Positions 17,169-26,315 of a stretch of 64,000 nucleotides of DNA are shown piece after piece. The position numbers and the translations under genes are program-made. Each line of letters opens with the position of its first letter. The stretch's first letter is position 1. Source of the stretch: Amycolatopsis aidingensis (lineage in GTDB: Bacteria > Actinomycetota > Actinomycetes > Mycobacteriales > Pseudonocardiaceae); the NCBI RefSeq assembly GCF_018885265.1, contig NZ_CP076538.1, positions 7,593,696 through 7,657,695 of the forward strand, written 5' to 3'. The notes beneath the pieces were generated by a model. It saw nothing but the letters and a program-made list of their open reading frames with translations. It had not been told where the DNA came from and searched no databases.

Positions 17169-17912
17169 ATGGTCGAGGAAGAGCGTGCCGGGCAAGCGCA
17201 GCAGGAGCCCGAACCCGGGTCCGAGCCGGAGGTGCGGTCCGGGTCCACCGCCGAGCCGGAGCTGAGCGAGGAGCAGCGGCGGCAGCGCAATCTGCGGGTC
17301 TCCGACGCGGAGCGCGAGCACGTGGTGGAGCTGCTGAAGCGCGCGATCGGCCGGGGGATGCTCGACCTGGACGAGTTCACCGAGCGCACCGACACCGCGC
17401 TGGCCGCCCGTACCCGGGGCGAGCTGAACGCCGTGCTGGTGGACCTGCCTGGCCTGGTGCACCAGGACGCCATGGCCGCGGCGGCCGCGCCAGCGCCGGG
17501 CGCGCCCGGTATGGCCACCGCCACGCCGGTGCCGGGGGTGCCCTCCGCCGCCGACCGGCTCGAGCTCAAGGCGCACGGCTCCACGTTGAACCGCGGCGGC
17601 CGCTGGTATGTGCCCGCGGAGGTGCTGGTGCGCAACAAGTACGGGCACACCCTGCTGGACTTCACCGAGGCGCAGGTCGCCAGCTCGGTGGTGCACCTCG
17701 AACTGGACACCAAATGGGGCTCGGTGACCATGGTGATCCCGGAGGAGGCCGCCGTGGACGTGAACGGGATCACCGAGGTCAAGTGGGGGAACCTGGACGA
17801 CAAGACCCGCTCCAACGGCAAGACAGGTACGCCTCGCTACGTGGTGACCGGCCGGGTGCACGGCGGCTCGCTGACCATCAAGAACCCGCGCCGGGGTCTG
17901 TTCAGCCGCTGA
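17169..17912 (+). CDS. DUF1707 (SHOCT-like) domain protein
   Basis: 247 residues. After a Glu/Gln/Pro-rich head, the DUF1707 domain (about residues 40-95) reads NLRVSDAEREHVVELLKRAIGRGMLDLDEFTERTD split over the usual conserved positions; an Ala/Pro linker leads to a beta-rich C-terminal half (about 130-245) like the LiaF/cell-wall-stress C-terminal fold. No membrane segment. A TACCCT -10 (17157-17162) lies six bases before ATG 17169, so it is probably leaderless. Its last 11 bases overlap the end of ptsI on the other strand. Confidence 0.82.
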   Translation: MVEEERAGQAQQEPEPGSEPEVRSGSTAEPELSEEQRRQRNLRVSDAEREHVVELLKRAIGRGMLDLDEFTERTDTALAARTRGELNAVLVDLPGLVHQDAMAAAAAPAPGAPGMATATPVPGVPSAADRLELKAHGSTLNRGGRWYVPAEVLVRNKYGHTLLDFTEAQVASSVVHLELDTKWGSVTMVIPEEAAVDVNGITEVKWGNLDDKTRSNGKTGTPRYVVTGRVHGGSLTIKNPRRGLFSR

Positions 17913-19545
17913 CCGCCGCACTCGCCGCGGTCCGGGCGCTGGGCACGTCCGGCGCGGCCACCGCGGCCCTGGCGGCCGCCGCGCACTCGTCGAAGGTCAC
18001 CCCGGCCAGGCTCGCCCCGACCGCACGCACCGCGGCGGCGTTCATCGAGAGGCTGGTCAGCCCGAACCCGGCCAGCACCCTGGCCAGCAACGGGTCGGCG
18101 GCGGCCTCTCCGCACACCCCGGCCGGCTTGCCGGTGGCCCGCGCGGCCTCGCCGACCATCGCGATCAGCCGCAGCAGCCCTGGCTGCCAGGGGTCGTTGA
18201 GCTGAGCGACCGCGCCGAGCTGCCGGTCCGCGGCGAAGGTGTACTGGGCGAGGTCGTTGGTCCCGATCGAGACGAAGTCGCTCACCTCGAGGATCTCCCG
18301 CGCGGCCAGCGCCGCGGCCGGCACCTCGATCATCACCCCGGCCCGCTCGATCCCCGCGGCACGCGCCCGCTCGGCGAACCAGGCCGCCTCGGCAGCGGTG
18401 GCCACCATCGGCGCCATCACCGAGACCTCGGCGCCGGAGTCGGCCGCCGCCCCGGCAATCGCCTCCAGCTGGCGATCCAGCACCTCGGGCAGGTCGAAGG
18501 CGATCCGCAGCCCGCGCACGCCAAGGGCGGGGTTCGGCTCGTCGTCATGGGAGAGGAAGGCCAGCGGCTTGTCCGCGCCGGCGTCCAGGGTCCGCACGAT
18601 GACCGGTTTCCCGTGAAACGGCTCGAGCACGGCGGCGTAGGCCTCGCGCTGACGCTGCACCGACGGTTCGGCGGGCGCGTCCAGGTAGCAGAACTCGGTG
18701 CGGAACAGGCCGACGCCCTCCGCCCCGGCACGCGCCGCGGCCTCGGCGTCGGCCGGCGAGCCGACGTTGCCGAGCACCTTCACCCTGCGCCCGTCCGCGG
18801 TGGCCCCGGTGCCGTTCCACTCGGCCGCCGCCTCCGCCTTCGCGGCCACCGGGGCGGCGTCCGGGTCGGCGATGGTGACCGTGCCGAGGTCGCCGTCCAC
18901 CGCGAGCGCCTCGGCCTCCAGCGCGAGCAGCCCGCGCACCGCGACCACGGCGGGGATGCCGAGCGAGCGGGCCAGGATGGCCGTGTGGCTGGTCGGGCCG
19001 CCCTCCTCGGTGACGAGGGCGAGCACCAGTGCCGGGTCGAGGCCCGCTGTGTCCGCGGGGGCCAGGTCCCTGCCCACCAGCACGCTGGGCCGCTCCAGCA
19101 GCGGCACCCCGGGTGGTGCGGTGCCGAGCAGCTCGGCGACCAGCCGGTCCCGGACGTCCTCCACATCCCGCACCCGCTCGGCCATGTACCCACCGGCCGC
19201 GGCGAGCTGCTGGACGAAGCCGTTCGCCGCCTCGTAGACGGCGCGGGCGGCCGGCATGCGCTCGGTGGACACCAGCTGCTCGGCCTGGCCGACCAGCGCG
19301 GGGTCGCCTGCCATTGCCGCGGTGGTGGTCAGGATGGTGGCTGCGTCCCCGGTGGCCGCCTCGGCCAGTGCCTCGAGCCTGCCGACAACGGCCTGTGCCG
19401 CCGGGGCGATCCGGGTGGCCTCGGCCTGCGGGTCGTCCGGGGGTGGGCCGCTCGCGGGCTCGCCTGCCGGTTCGGCGACCCGGACCACCGGGCCGCTGGC
19501 CTGACCGGGGCTCACCGCGACGCCGGACAGCTCTTGTGTAGACAT
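17902..19545 (-). CDS. ptsI: Phosphoenolpyruvate-protein phosphotransferase (PTS enzyme I)
   Basis: 547-residue cytoplasmic enzyme I, which passes phosphate from PEP to HPr in the sugar phosphotransferase system. The active-site His lies in GGPTSHTAILAR, the PEP-binding part includes GLFRTEF, VRTLDAGADKPLAFL and GVCGEAAADP, and SIGTNDLAQYTFAADR near the C-terminus carries a conserved Asn/Asp. Length is close to the usual 550-575. HPr and enzyme II genes are not in this window. The gene is followed convergently by the DUF1707 gene and preceded by a palindromic element and a ribokinase-like gene. Confidence 0.95.
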   Translation of the reverse strand: MSTQELSGVAVSPGQASGPVVRVAEPAGEPASGPPPDDPQAEATRIAPAAQAVVGRLEALAEAATGDAATILTTTAAMAGDPALVGQAEQLVSTERMPAARAVYEAANGFVQQLAAAGGYMAERVRDVEDVRDRLVAELLGTAPPGVPLLERPSVLVGRDLAPADTAGLDPALVLALVTEEGGPTSHTAILARSLGIPAVVAVRGLLALEAEALAVDGDLGTVTIADPDAAPVAAKAEAAAEWNGTGATADGRRVKVLGNVGSPADAEAAARAGAEGVGLFRTEFCYLDAPAEPSVQRQREAYAAVLEPFHGKPVIVRTLDAGADKPLAFLSHDDEPNPALGVRGLRIAFDLPEVLDRQLEAIAGAAADSGAEVSVMAPMVATAAEAAWFAERARAAGIERAGVMIEVPAAALAAREILEVSDFVSIGTNDLAQYTFAADRQLGAVAQLNDPWQPGLLRLIAMVGEAARATGKPAGVCGEAAADPLLARVLAGFGLTSLSMNAAAVRAVGASLAGVTFDECAAAARAAVAAPDVPSARTAASAAVSG

Positions 19546-19617
19546 GGTCTAGACCATAGCGCCTTCCGTGCGTGGGTCACGATCCCCGTCCGCAGCGTAC
19601 TGCCAGCCGGGAGACCC

Positions 19618-19694
19618 CTGAACGTGGCGTTCGAGGCGTTGGACGTCGCGAACGGCACTGTTGGGACGTTGAACGTCCGGAAAGCCACGTTCAG
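19618..19694. repeat. 77-base palindromic element at the end of the ribokinase gene
   Basis: Perfect 11-bp ends CTGAACGTGGC (19618-19628) and GCCACGTTCAG (19684-19694) bound an imperfect long palindrome, with arms still related over about 30 bases and several ACGTT/ACGTC steps inside. The right end contains the ribokinase stop codon. It looks like a small dispersed repeat or a folded RNA element between rbsK and ptsI; whether it recurs in the genome cannot be seen here. Confidence 0.6.
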
Positions 19695-20599
19695 TGCTCC
19701 TGCCCCGGGAGTTCGTCGGGGTAGGGGTAGGAGGGCTGGGCGCCGTGCCTGGTGACCGAGACGGCGGCGACCCGTGCCGCGCGCCGGGCGGCATCCGCCA
19801 GGCTCGCCCCGGTGGCGAGGGTGGCGGCCAGCGCACCGGCGAAGGCATCGCCCGCGCCGGTGGTGTCCACCGCCTCCACCTCGGGCGAGCCGACCTCGGC
19901 GACCTCGCCGTCCGCGAGCACCAGGGCGCCGCGTGCGCCCCTGGTGATCACCGCCGCGCGCGGGCCGAGTTCGAGCAGCCTGCGCGGGTCGGCATCGGCC
20001 TTGCCGAACCCCGACGCCAGCAGCCAGGCACCCTCGTGCTCGTTGACCAGCAGCACGTCCAGTGCCCGCAGCACCCGCTCGGACACCTTGGCCACCGGGG
20101 ACAGGTTGAGGATAGAGCGGATGCCGGCCTCGGCGGCCGCGAGCACGGCGTGCTCGACCGTGGGCAGCGGAATCTCCATCGAGACGACCAGGATGGCGGC
20201 GCCGGGCAGCGCGGCGTCCACATCGGCCGGGCGCAGGGTGCTGTTGGCGCCGGGGGAGACCAGGATGGAGTTCTCCCCGTCCGGGGTCACGGTGATGTAG
20301 GCGGCGCCGGTCGGCCGGTCGGCGATCCGCACCAGGTCTGTGTGCACCCCGGACTCGCCCAGTGAGTCCAGCAGCACCCGCCCGTTGCCGTCCTCGCCGA
20401 CCGCGGCCAGCAGGCCGGTGTGCGCGCCGAGCCGGGCCGCGGCCACCGCCGTGTTCGCGCCCTTGCCGCCGGGCAGGATCTCGGTGTCCCCGCCGAGCAC
20501 GGTCTCCCCACCGGCCGGGCGGCGCTCCGCCGCGACCACCAGATCGGCGTTGGCCGAACCGACCACCAGTACCTCGGGCCTGCCCTGGGAACCATGCAT
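19691..20599 (-). CDS. rbsK: Ribokinase-like PfkB-family sugar kinase
   Basis: 302-residue PfkB kinase, probably phosphorylating D-ribose to ribose 5-phosphate. N-terminal motif GSANADLVV, substrate/PfkB signature LPGGKGANTAVAAARLG, and C-terminal signature DTTGAGDAFAGALAATLA with the catalytic Asp. ATG 20599 fits the family start; open frame continues further up without similarity. Its last codons lie in a palindromic repeat. No ribose transporter neighbours, so the exact sugar is not certain. The 387 bases up to the next gene contain a candidate small RNA. Confidence 0.88.
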   Translation of the reverse strand: MHGSQGRPEVLVVGSANADLVVAAERRPAGGETVLGGDTEILPGGKGANTAVAAARLGAHTGLLAAVGEDGNGRVLLDSLGESGVHTDLVRIADRPTGAAYITVTPDGENSILVSPGANSTLRPADVDAALPGAAILVVSMEIPLPTVEHAVLAAAEAGIRSILNLSPVAKVSERVLRALDVLLVNEHEGAWLLASGFGKADADPRRLLELGPRAAVITRGARGALVLADGEVAEVGSPEVEAVDTTGAGDAFAGALAATLATGASLADAARRAARVAAVSVTRHGAQPSYPYPDELPGQEH

Positions 20600-20699
20600 G
20601 CGGACCAGCCTGCCACGGCGGCCACCCGCCCGGCCGGTGGTGTACTGGCGAACCCCGGTATGCATACGTGAAGAACTTTGTAACTTTTCGCGTGCGCAA

Positions 20700-20820
20700 T
20701 GCGACAATCAGGCGAGCGCTCCTCTAGCGTCACCCGATCGGGGCGGATCCAACACGGAGCCGTCACGTCCTTACAGAGGCGGGCTCCTCTGACACACCGG
20801 CGTTTTGTGCGCCGGTGTTT
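20700..20820 (+). ncRNA. Candidate small RNA with promoter and terminator
   Basis: In the gap 20600-20986 a possible promoter has -35 TGCGACA (20700-20706), an 18-base spacer and -10 TAGCGT (20725-20730). About 60 bases further an AGAGG/CCTCT mini-stem (20775-20790) is followed by a 9-bp stem ACACCGGCG/CGCCGGTGT (20794-20802, 20810-20818) with a TTTTGTG loop and TTTGTT after it, like an intrinsic terminator. A transcript of about 85 bases, with no convincing open frame, would result. It could instead be a leader of the next gene. No known RNA family recognised. Confidence 0.35.
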
Positions 20821-20986
20821 GTTCGGCCACGGTCCACCAGGACCGCGGCCGGATCGGGTCGCCGGCATCGGTCACGTAGCCCCCCGAGTGATCGGTGCCG
20901 GCGGCGCCCCGGTTCCCGGGTTTTCCCGAACGGAACCGGCGGTCAGCCGGATACCCCGGCCAGTGCGGCGCGCCTAGCTTCGCGGC

Positions 20987-21376
20987 ATGACACGTCTCCT
21001 TCCGCGGCTCCCGCCGCTGTGTCGTCGCCTGTGGCTTTCCCTGTGCCTGCCGCTGTCCGGAACGCACTGGCGGCGCAGCGCGCACGGTCTGCTGCTGCCA
21101 CTGAGCACGCTCGTCCGGTCCCGTACCGGGCGGGACCTGCTCGGCCTGCTGGTCAGCGTTCCGGTCTTCCTGCTCTCCGCACTGAGCTGGTACCTGGTGG
21201 GCAGGATCGTGACCTACGGCCTGTTCTGGGGCGATGGCGACCACTCCGATGCCTGGGGCGGGCCCACCCTGCTCGGCGCCTGGGTGGTGCATGCGCTCAT
21301 CGCCTTCGTCCTGGTGGCCGCCGCGATGTCGGCCTCGGTTCCGCTCATGCGGCTGCATCACCGGCTAACCTCCTAA
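20987..21376 (+). CDS. Small membrane protein, function unknown
   Basis: 129 residues. An Arg-rich N-terminus is followed by two strong hydrophobic segments (GLLVSVPVFLLSALSWYLVG and AWVVHALIAFVLVAAAMSA). A TAGCTT -10 (20975-20980) six bases before ATG 20987 suggests a leaderless mRNA. It precedes a TetR gene by 36 bases on the same strand. No family recognised. Confidence 0.6.
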   Translation: MTRLLPRLPPLCRRLWLSLCLPLSGTHWRRSAHGLLLPLSTLVRSRTGRDLLGLLVSVPVFLLSALSWYLVGRIVTYGLFWGDGDHSDAWGGPTLLGAWVVHALIAFVLVAAAMSASVPLMRLHHRLTS

Positions 21377-21412
21377 ACTGCTGGTACCAAAGGCAGGCAG
21401 GCGGGAAGTCCC

Positions 21413-22165
21413 ATGACGAAACCGACGCGCAGGGGGCGCGAGCGTGCGGCCACCGACAAGGAGATCAGGCAGATCGCCAGGAAGCTCCTCGTCGAGCAGG
21501 GGCCGGAGGCGGTCACCCTGCGCGCGATCGCCCGTGAGCTCGGCATCACCGCACCAGCGCTGTACCGCTACTACGTGTCCAGGGACGACCTGGTGGAGCA
21601 CCTGCGCCTGGACGTCATCGCCGACCTCGGTGCCGAGCTGGCCGCCGAGGCGGAGGCGATGGCCGACGAGGGCGCGCTGCAGCTGTTCGCCATCTGCCGG
21701 GGGTTCCGGCGCTGGGCGCTGACGCACACCAGGGAGTTCACCCTGGTGTTCGCCTCCCCGACCGGCGGGGTCGGCTCGGCGGCGAGCAGTGTGGCCACGC
21801 TGAAGCGGGTCACCGAGCCGTTCGGCCGGATCTTCCTGCTGGCCGCGGGTGAGGTGCTGGCCAACCACGAGCTGGCCACCCCGCCCGAGGAGGAGGTGCC
21901 CGCGCAGCTGCGCGAGGACCTGGCCGCCTACCGGGGCGAGCTGCTCGCGGTGATCAACTCCGCCGGGCTGGACATCCCGGCGGAGAAGCTGGACCTCGGC
22001 ACCACCTACCTGATGATCCAGTTCTGGGCGCGGTTGTACGGGCACGTCACCCTGGAGGTGTTCGGCAACTACCCGATCCCGGTCTCCAACCCGGACGCAC
22101 TGTTCGACGCGATGCTGGCCGACCTCGCCAGGGAGATCGGCCTCACCCTCGCCTCGACCCGGTGA
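21413..22165 (+). CDS. TetR/AcrR regulator with WHG-type C-terminal domain
   Basis: 250 residues. N-terminal TetR helix-turn-helix (about 20-65: ARKLLVEQGPEAVTLRAIAR, ITAPALYRYYVSRDDLVEHL). The C-terminal domain contains RRWALTHTREFTLVF, the WHG-type ligand domain seen in a subgroup of TetR proteins. It begins 36 bases after the small membrane protein and may regulate it. Just downstream an IS element has inserted nine bases past its stop codon, without damage to this gene. Confidence 0.88.
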   Translation: MTKPTRRGRERAATDKEIRQIARKLLVEQGPEAVTLRAIARELGITAPALYRYYVSRDDLVEHLRLDVIADLGAELAAEAEAMADEGALQLFAICRGFRRWALTHTREFTLVFASPTGGVGSAASSVATLKRVTEPFGRIFLLAAGEVLANHELATPPEEEVPAQLREDLAAYRGELLAVINSAGLDIPAEKLDLGTTYLMIQFWARLYGHVTLEVFGNYPIPVSNPDALFDAMLADLAREIGLTLASTR

Positions 22166-22173
22166 GGGTCCGC

Positions 22174-23316
22174 TAGTGTCCTGCGCCTGAATTGGCTTGT
22201 GTAAATGTATGGTTCGGGGATGGCGCGGATCGGTCGGCCGAAGAAGGCTGAGTTGACGGTGAGCGAGGCTGATCGTCGGGAGTTGGTGCGTGGGGCGCGG
22301 GCGGCGACGTCGACGCAGGCGTATGCGTTGCGGTGTCGGATTGTGCTGGCGTGTGCGGAGCCGGGTGCGTTCAATAAGGATGTGGCTGCCGCTGTGGGGG
22401 TGTCGGTGCCGACGGTGGCCAAGTGGCGGGGTCGGTTCATCGAGCATGGCTTGGCCGGGTTGGCTGACGAGCCGCGGCCGGGGCGTCCGCCGTCGATCCT
22501 GCTGGAGCAGGTCGAGGAAGTGGTTGCCTTGACTCTGGAACAGACGCCGCGTAACGCCACGCATTGGTCGCGGGCTTCGATGGCCGAGCGCACCGGGCTG
22601 TCGCGCTCGACTGTGGGCAGGATCTGGCGGCGTTTCGACCTCAAGCCCCATGTGGTGGACGGGTTCAAGCTCTCGACGGATCCGCTGTTCGTGCGCAAAG
22701 TCGTGGATGTTGTCGGGCTGTATCACAATCCGCCCGAGCGGGCGGTGGTGCTGTGTGTCGACGAGAAGTCCCAGATGCAGGCGTTGGATCGGTCCCAGCC
22801 GGTCCTGCCGATGATGCCGGGCATGCCGGAGCGACGCACCCACGACTACGCTCGCCATGGCACGACCAGCCTGTTCGCGGCGTTCAACATCGCCGATGGC
22901 ACGGTCATCACCGAGTTGCATCGCCGCCACCGCGCCACCGAGTTCAAGAAGTTCCTCACCAGCATCGACAAGGCGGTGCCCGCCGACCTCGACGTGCACC
23001 TGGTCTGCGACAACCTGGCCACCCACAAAACACCGATCGTCAACGAGTGGCTGGCACGGCATCCGCGCTTCCATGTGCATTTCACCCCGACCGGGTCGTC
23101 GTGGGTCAACCAAGTGGAGCGCTGGTTCGGCTACCTCACCGACCAGCTCACCCGCCGCGGAGTCCACACCAGTGTGGCGGGATTGGAGAAGGACGTCCGC
23201 GACTGGATCCAGCGGTGGAACGCCGACCCCAAACCCTTCGTCTGGCGCAAGACCGCCGAAGAGATCCTCGACTCCCTCGCCCGATATCTACAACGCATTT
23301 CAGGCGCAGGACACTA
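22174..23316 (+). mobile_element. IS630-family insertion sequence, complete
   Basis: 18-bp outer inverted repeats, counted with the flanking TA, are identical: 22174-22191 (TAGTGTCCTGCGCCTGAA) and 23299-23316. The element proper runs 22176-23314 and is flanked by a TA duplication at 22174-22175 and 23315-23316, as expected for IS630/Tc1-type insertion at TA. It holds one transposase gene with an intact DDE triad. GC content, especially in the first third, is lower than in neighbours. The right end supplies part of the leuS stop codon. Confidence 0.93.
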
Positions 23317-23317
23317 G
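22205..23317 (+). CDS. IS630-family transposase
   Basis: 370-residue DDE transposase. The N-terminal helix-turn-helix part ([34 protein letters not shown]) binds the ends. Catalytic residues are visible: Asp in [13 protein letters not shown], Asp in [12 protein letters not shown] and Glu in [17 protein letters not shown] 22205 is used; ATG 22220 is the alternative and begins the conserved MARIGRPKK. The stop codon TAG (23315-23317) is formed by the duplicated target TA plus the next chromosomal base, so the reading frame ends only because of the insertion site. Appears functional. Confidence 0.93.
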   Translation: MYGSGMARIGRPKKAELTVSEADRRELVRGARAATSTQAYALRCRIVLACAEPGAFNKDVAAAVGVSVPTVAKWRGRFIEHGLAGLADEPRPGRPPSILLEQVEEVVALTLEQTPRNATHWSRASMAERTGLSRSTVGRIWRRFDLKPHVVDGFKLSTDPLFVRKVVDVVGLYHNPPERAVVLCVDEKSQMQALDRSQPVLPMMPGMPERRTHDYARHGTTSLFAAFNIADGTVITELHRRHRATEFKKFLTSIDKAVPADLDVHLVCDNLATHKTPIVNEWLARHPRFHVHFTPTGSSWVNQVERWFGYLTDQLTRRGVHTSVAGLEKDVRDWIQRWNADPKPFVWRKTAEEILDSLARYLQRISGAGH

Positions 23318-26181
23318 AGCACCACGTTCACCAGGCGGCCAGGCACCACGATCACCTTGCGCGGCGCCCCGCCGTCCAGCAGCGCGGCGATCTTCTCCTC
23401 GGCCAGCGCGGCCGCCTGCACGTCCTCGGTGCCCGCGTCGGCGGGCACGGTGACCCTGGAGCGCACCTTGCCGTTGACCTGGATCGGGTACTCCACGGTG
23501 TCCTCGACCAGGTACTGCTCGTCGGCGACCGGGAACGGGCCGTGCGCAAGCGAGTCCACGTGCCCCAGCCGCTGCCACAGCTCCTCGGCCAGGTGCGGGC
23601 ACAGCGGCGCCAGCATCAGCACCAGGGGCTCGGCCAGCTCGCGCGGGGTGCCCGCGGCCGAGCCGTAGGCCTTGGTGAGGTGGTTGTTCAGCTCGATCAG
23701 CTTGGCGCCCGCGGTGTTGAACCGCATCTCCGCGTAGTCCTCGCGCACACCCGCGATGGTCTTGTGCAGCTGCCTGCGGTCCGCGGTCGTCGGCTCGTCC
23801 TCGGAGACCCGCAGCTCGCCGGTCTCCTCGTCCACCACCAGCCGCCACAGGCGCTGCAGGAACCGGTGCGCCCCGACCACGTCCTTGGTCGCCCACGGCC
23901 GGGACATGTCCAGCGGGCCCATGGCCATCTCGTAGAACCGGAAGGTGTCGGCGCCGTAGTTCGCAGCCATCTCGTCCGGGGTGACAACGTTCTTCAGGCT
24001 CTTGCCCATCTTGCCGTACTCCTGCGTCACCTCCTCGCCGTTGTGGAAGAACCTGCCGTCCTGCTCGGTCACCTCGTGCGCGGGCACGTAGAAGCCACGC
24101 GAGTCGGTGTAGGCGTAGGCCTGGATGTAGCCCTGGTTGTACAGCCTGCGGTAGGGCTCCTTGGCGGAGACGTGCCCGAGGTCGTACAGCACCTTGTGCC
24201 AGAACCGGGCGTACAGCAGGTGCAGCACGGCATGCTCGACCCCGCCGACGTACAGGTCGGTGCCGCCGGGGTCGTCCACGCCGTGCTCGGCAGGCCGCGG
24301 GCCGACCCAGTACTTCTCGTTCTCCGGGTCGACGAAGGCCTCGTCGTTGGTCGGGTCGATATAGCGCAGCTGGTACCAGCAGGAACCGGCCCACTGCGGC
24401 ATGACGTTGGTGTCCCGGCGGTACTTCTTCGGCCCGTCGCCAAGGTCCAGGGTCACCTCGACCCAGTCGGTCGCCTTGGACAGCGGCGGCGATGGCTCGG
24501 ACTCGGCGTCCTCCGGATCGAAGGTCTGCGGGGAGTAGTCGTCCAGGTAGGGCAGTTCGACCGGCAGGTGGCTCTCCGGCAGCGGGATCGGCACGCCGTC
24601 CTCGTCGTAGACCACGGGGAAGGGCTCGCCCCAGTAGCGCTGCCGGGCGAACAGCCAGTCGCGCAGCTTGTACTGCACCGTGCCCTCGCCGTGGCCGTGC
24701 TCCTCCAGCCAGGCGATGATGGTCTTCTTGGCGTCCTCGATCTCCAGCCCGTTCAGGCTCAGGTGCTCGCTGGCCGAGTTGATCGCGGGGCCGTCGCCGA
24801 GGTAAGCCTCGCCGTCGAAGTCCTCGGAGGGCCGCACGGTACGGATGATCTCCAGGCCGAAGGCGGTGGCGAAGTCCCAGTCCCGCTGGTCCTGCCCGGG
24901 CACGGCCATGATCGCGCCGGTGCCGTAGCCCATCAGCACGTAGTCCGCCACGAAGATCGGCAGCCGCTGGTCGTTGACCGGGTTCACCACGAAGGAGCCG
25001 GTGAACACCCCGGTCTTGTCCTTGTTCTCCTGGCGGTCCAGCTCGGACTTGCGCGCGGTGGCCGCCCGGTACTCGGCGATCGCCTCGGCAGGCGTGCCCG
25101 CACCACCGGTCCAGCGCTGGTCGGTGCCCTCCGGCCAGGACCGCGCGGTCAGCTCCGGAACCAGCGGGTGCTCGGGGGCCAGCACCACGTAGGTGGCGCC
25201 GAACAGGGTGTCCGGGCGGGTGGTGAACACCTCGACCGTGGTGCCGGTGCCGGTCTCGGCGTCGGCCACCGGGAAGTGCAGGTTGGCACCCTGCGAGCGG
25301 CCGATCCAGTTGCGCTGCATGGTCTTGACCTTCTCCGGCCAGTCCAGCAGCTCCAGGTCATCGACAAGGCGGTCGGCATAGGCGGTGATCCGCATCATCC
25401 ACTGCTTCAGGTTCCTGCGGAACACCGGGAAGTTGCCGCGCTCGGTGCGGCCGTCCGGGGTCACCTCCTCGTTGGCGACCACCGTGCCCAGCCCCGGGGC
25501 CCAGTTGACCGGGGCTTCGGACAGGTAGACCAGGCGGTGCGAGTCGATGATCCGGCGCTGCTCGGCCCTGGTCAGCTCACACCAGTTCCTTCCGTCCGGG
25601 GTGCGCCGCTTGTCCTGCGCGTACTCCCGCTCCAGCTCGGCGATCGGGCGGGCCTTGCCCTCGCTCTCGTCGTAGTAGGAGTTGAAGATCTGCAGGAAGA
25701 TCCACTGCGTCCAGCGGTAGTACTCGATGTCGGTGGTCGCGATCCGGCGGCGCTCGTCGTGGCCCAGCCCCAGCCTGCGGATCTGGCTCAGGTACCGCTC
25801 GATGTTCGCCTCGGTGGTGGCGCGTGGATGCGTCCCGGTCTGTACCGCGTACAGCTCGGCGGGCAGCCCGAAGGCGTCGAAGCCCATGGTGTGCAGCACG
25901 TTACGCCCGGTCATCCGGTGGTAGCGGGCGAAGACATCGCTGCCGATGAAGCCCAGCGGGTGCCCGACATGCAGCCCGGCCCCGGACGGGTAGGGGAACA
26001 TGTCCTGCACGAACAGCTTGTCCGAGGGGACCGGCCTGCCCTCCTCGGCGAGCTGGCCGACCGGGTTGGGCGCGTGGTAGGTGCCGTGGTCGGCCCAGTA
26101 ACCCTGCCAGCGCAGCTCGATCTGCCCGGCCAGCGCCGCGTTGTAGCGGTGCGCCGGAGCCGTTTCGGTGCCCTCGTTCAT
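23314..26181 (-). CDS. leuS: Leucyl-tRNA synthetase
   Basis: 955-residue class I synthetase charging tRNA-Leu. The ATP site HIGH-type motif is HVGHPLG in [15 protein letters not shown], and the KMSKS-type loop is KMGKS in [11 protein letters not shown]. Between them are the editing domain ([20 protein letters not shown]) and the zinc/leucine-specific parts; the C-terminal anticodon-binding and tail domains end [16 protein letters not shown] 26181 has GGGAGG upstream. The stop codon TAG is 23314-23316: its TA is the duplicated IS630 target and the third base belongs to the IS end; the empty site would also give TAG. An attenuator-like leader precedes the gene. Confidence 0.97.
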   Translation of the reverse strand: MNEGTETAPAHRYNAALAGQIELRWQGYWADHGTYHAPNPVGQLAEEGRPVPSDKLFVQDMFPYPSGAGLHVGHPLGFIGSDVFARYHRMTGRNVLHTMGFDAFGLPAELYAVQTGTHPRATTEANIERYLSQIRRLGLGHDERRRIATTDIEYYRWTQWIFLQIFNSYYDESEGKARPIAELEREYAQDKRRTPDGRNWCELTRAEQRRIIDSHRLVYLSEAPVNWAPGLGTVVANEEVTPDGRTERGNFPVFRRNLKQWMMRITAYADRLVDDLELLDWPEKVKTMQRNWIGRSQGANLHFPVADAETGTGTTVEVFTTRPDTLFGATYVVLAPEHPLVPELTARSWPEGTDQRWTGGAGTPAEAIAEYRAATARKSELDRQENKDKTGVFTGSFVVNPVNDQRLPIFVADYVLMGYGTGAIMAVPGQDQRDWDFATAFGLEIIRTVRPSEDFDGEAYLGDGPAINSASEHLSLNGLEIEDAKKTIIAWLEEHGHGEGTVQYKLRDWLFARQRYWGEPFPVVYDEDGVPIPLPESHLPVELPYLDDYSPQTFDPEDAESEPSPPLSKATDWVEVTLDLGDGPKKYRRDTNVMPQWAGSCWYQLRYIDPTNDEAFVDPENEKYWVGPRPAEHGVDDPGGTDLYVGGVEHAVLHLLYARFWHKVLYDLGHVSAKEPYRRLYNQGYIQAYAYTDSRGFYVPAHEVTEQDGRFFHNGEEVTQEYGKMGKSLKNVVTPDEMAANYGADTFRFYEMAMGPLDMSRPWATKDVVGAHRFLQRLWRLVVDEETGELRVSEDEPTTADRRQLHKTIAGVREDYAEMRFNTAGAKLIELNNHLTKAYGSAAGTPRELAEPLVLMLAPLCPHLAEELWQRLGHVDSLAHGPFPVADEQYLVEDTVEYPIQVNGKVRSRVTVPADAGTEDVQAAALAEEKIAALLDGGAPRKVIVVPGRLVNVVL

Positions 26182-26220
26182 CGCCGATCCTCCCTGTACC
26201 TGCTGCCCCGATATGAGAAA

Positions 26221-26247
26221 ACCCCCCAGCCGATTGGCGTGAGGGGT
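26221..26247 (-). terminator. Attenuator terminator in the leuS leader
   Basis: On the minus strand a GC-rich stem pairs ACCCC (26243-26247) with GGGGT (26221-26225) and CGCC with GGC inside, followed by TTTTCT (26215-26220). It lies after the leader peptide and 40 bases before the leuS start. CGCC (26236-26239) can alternatively pair with GGCG (26248-26251), which would break this stem, so termination and antitermination look mutually exclusive. Confidence 0.6.
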
Positions 26248-26249
26248 CG

Positions 26250-26280
26250 CCGCGCTGAGCCGGATCGCCGGTCAGCGCGG
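26250..26280 (-). promoter_or_regulatory. leuS leader pause/anti-antiterminator hairpin
   Basis: CCGCGCTGA, which includes the last codons and stop of the leader peptide (26272-26280 on the minus strand), pairs perfectly over 9 bp with TCAGCGCGG (26250-26258). A ribosome stalled on the three Leu codons would mask the first arm and release the second. This fits segment 1-2 of a classical amino-acid attenuator. Inference from pairing only. Confidence 0.55.
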
Positions 26281-26310
26281 CCAGATAAGCAGCAGGCTGG
26301 CCGTATGCAT
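26272..26310 (-). CDS. Leucine-rich leader peptide of leuS
   Basis: A 12-residue frame, MHTASLLLIWPR, ends at TGA 26272 and has three consecutive Leu codons (CTG CTG CTT). A TACGAT -10 hexamer (26323 to 26318 on the minus strand) ends seven bases before ATG 26310, so the peptide mRNA is predicted to be leaderless; ATG 26313 would add one Met. It is followed by competing hairpins and a terminator before leuS. When leucyl-tRNA is scarce, stalling should favour readthrough into leuS (inference). The promoter overlaps the stop codon of the upstream gene. Confidence 0.65.
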   Translation of the reverse strand: MHTASLLLIWPR

Positions 26311-26315
26311 CATGC

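Noticed and set aside
20640..20986. c-di-AMP (ydaO-type) or other known riboswitch before the membrane protein gene
   Set aside because: The conserved core of that riboswitch is not visible, and a leaderless promoter lies right before the gene.
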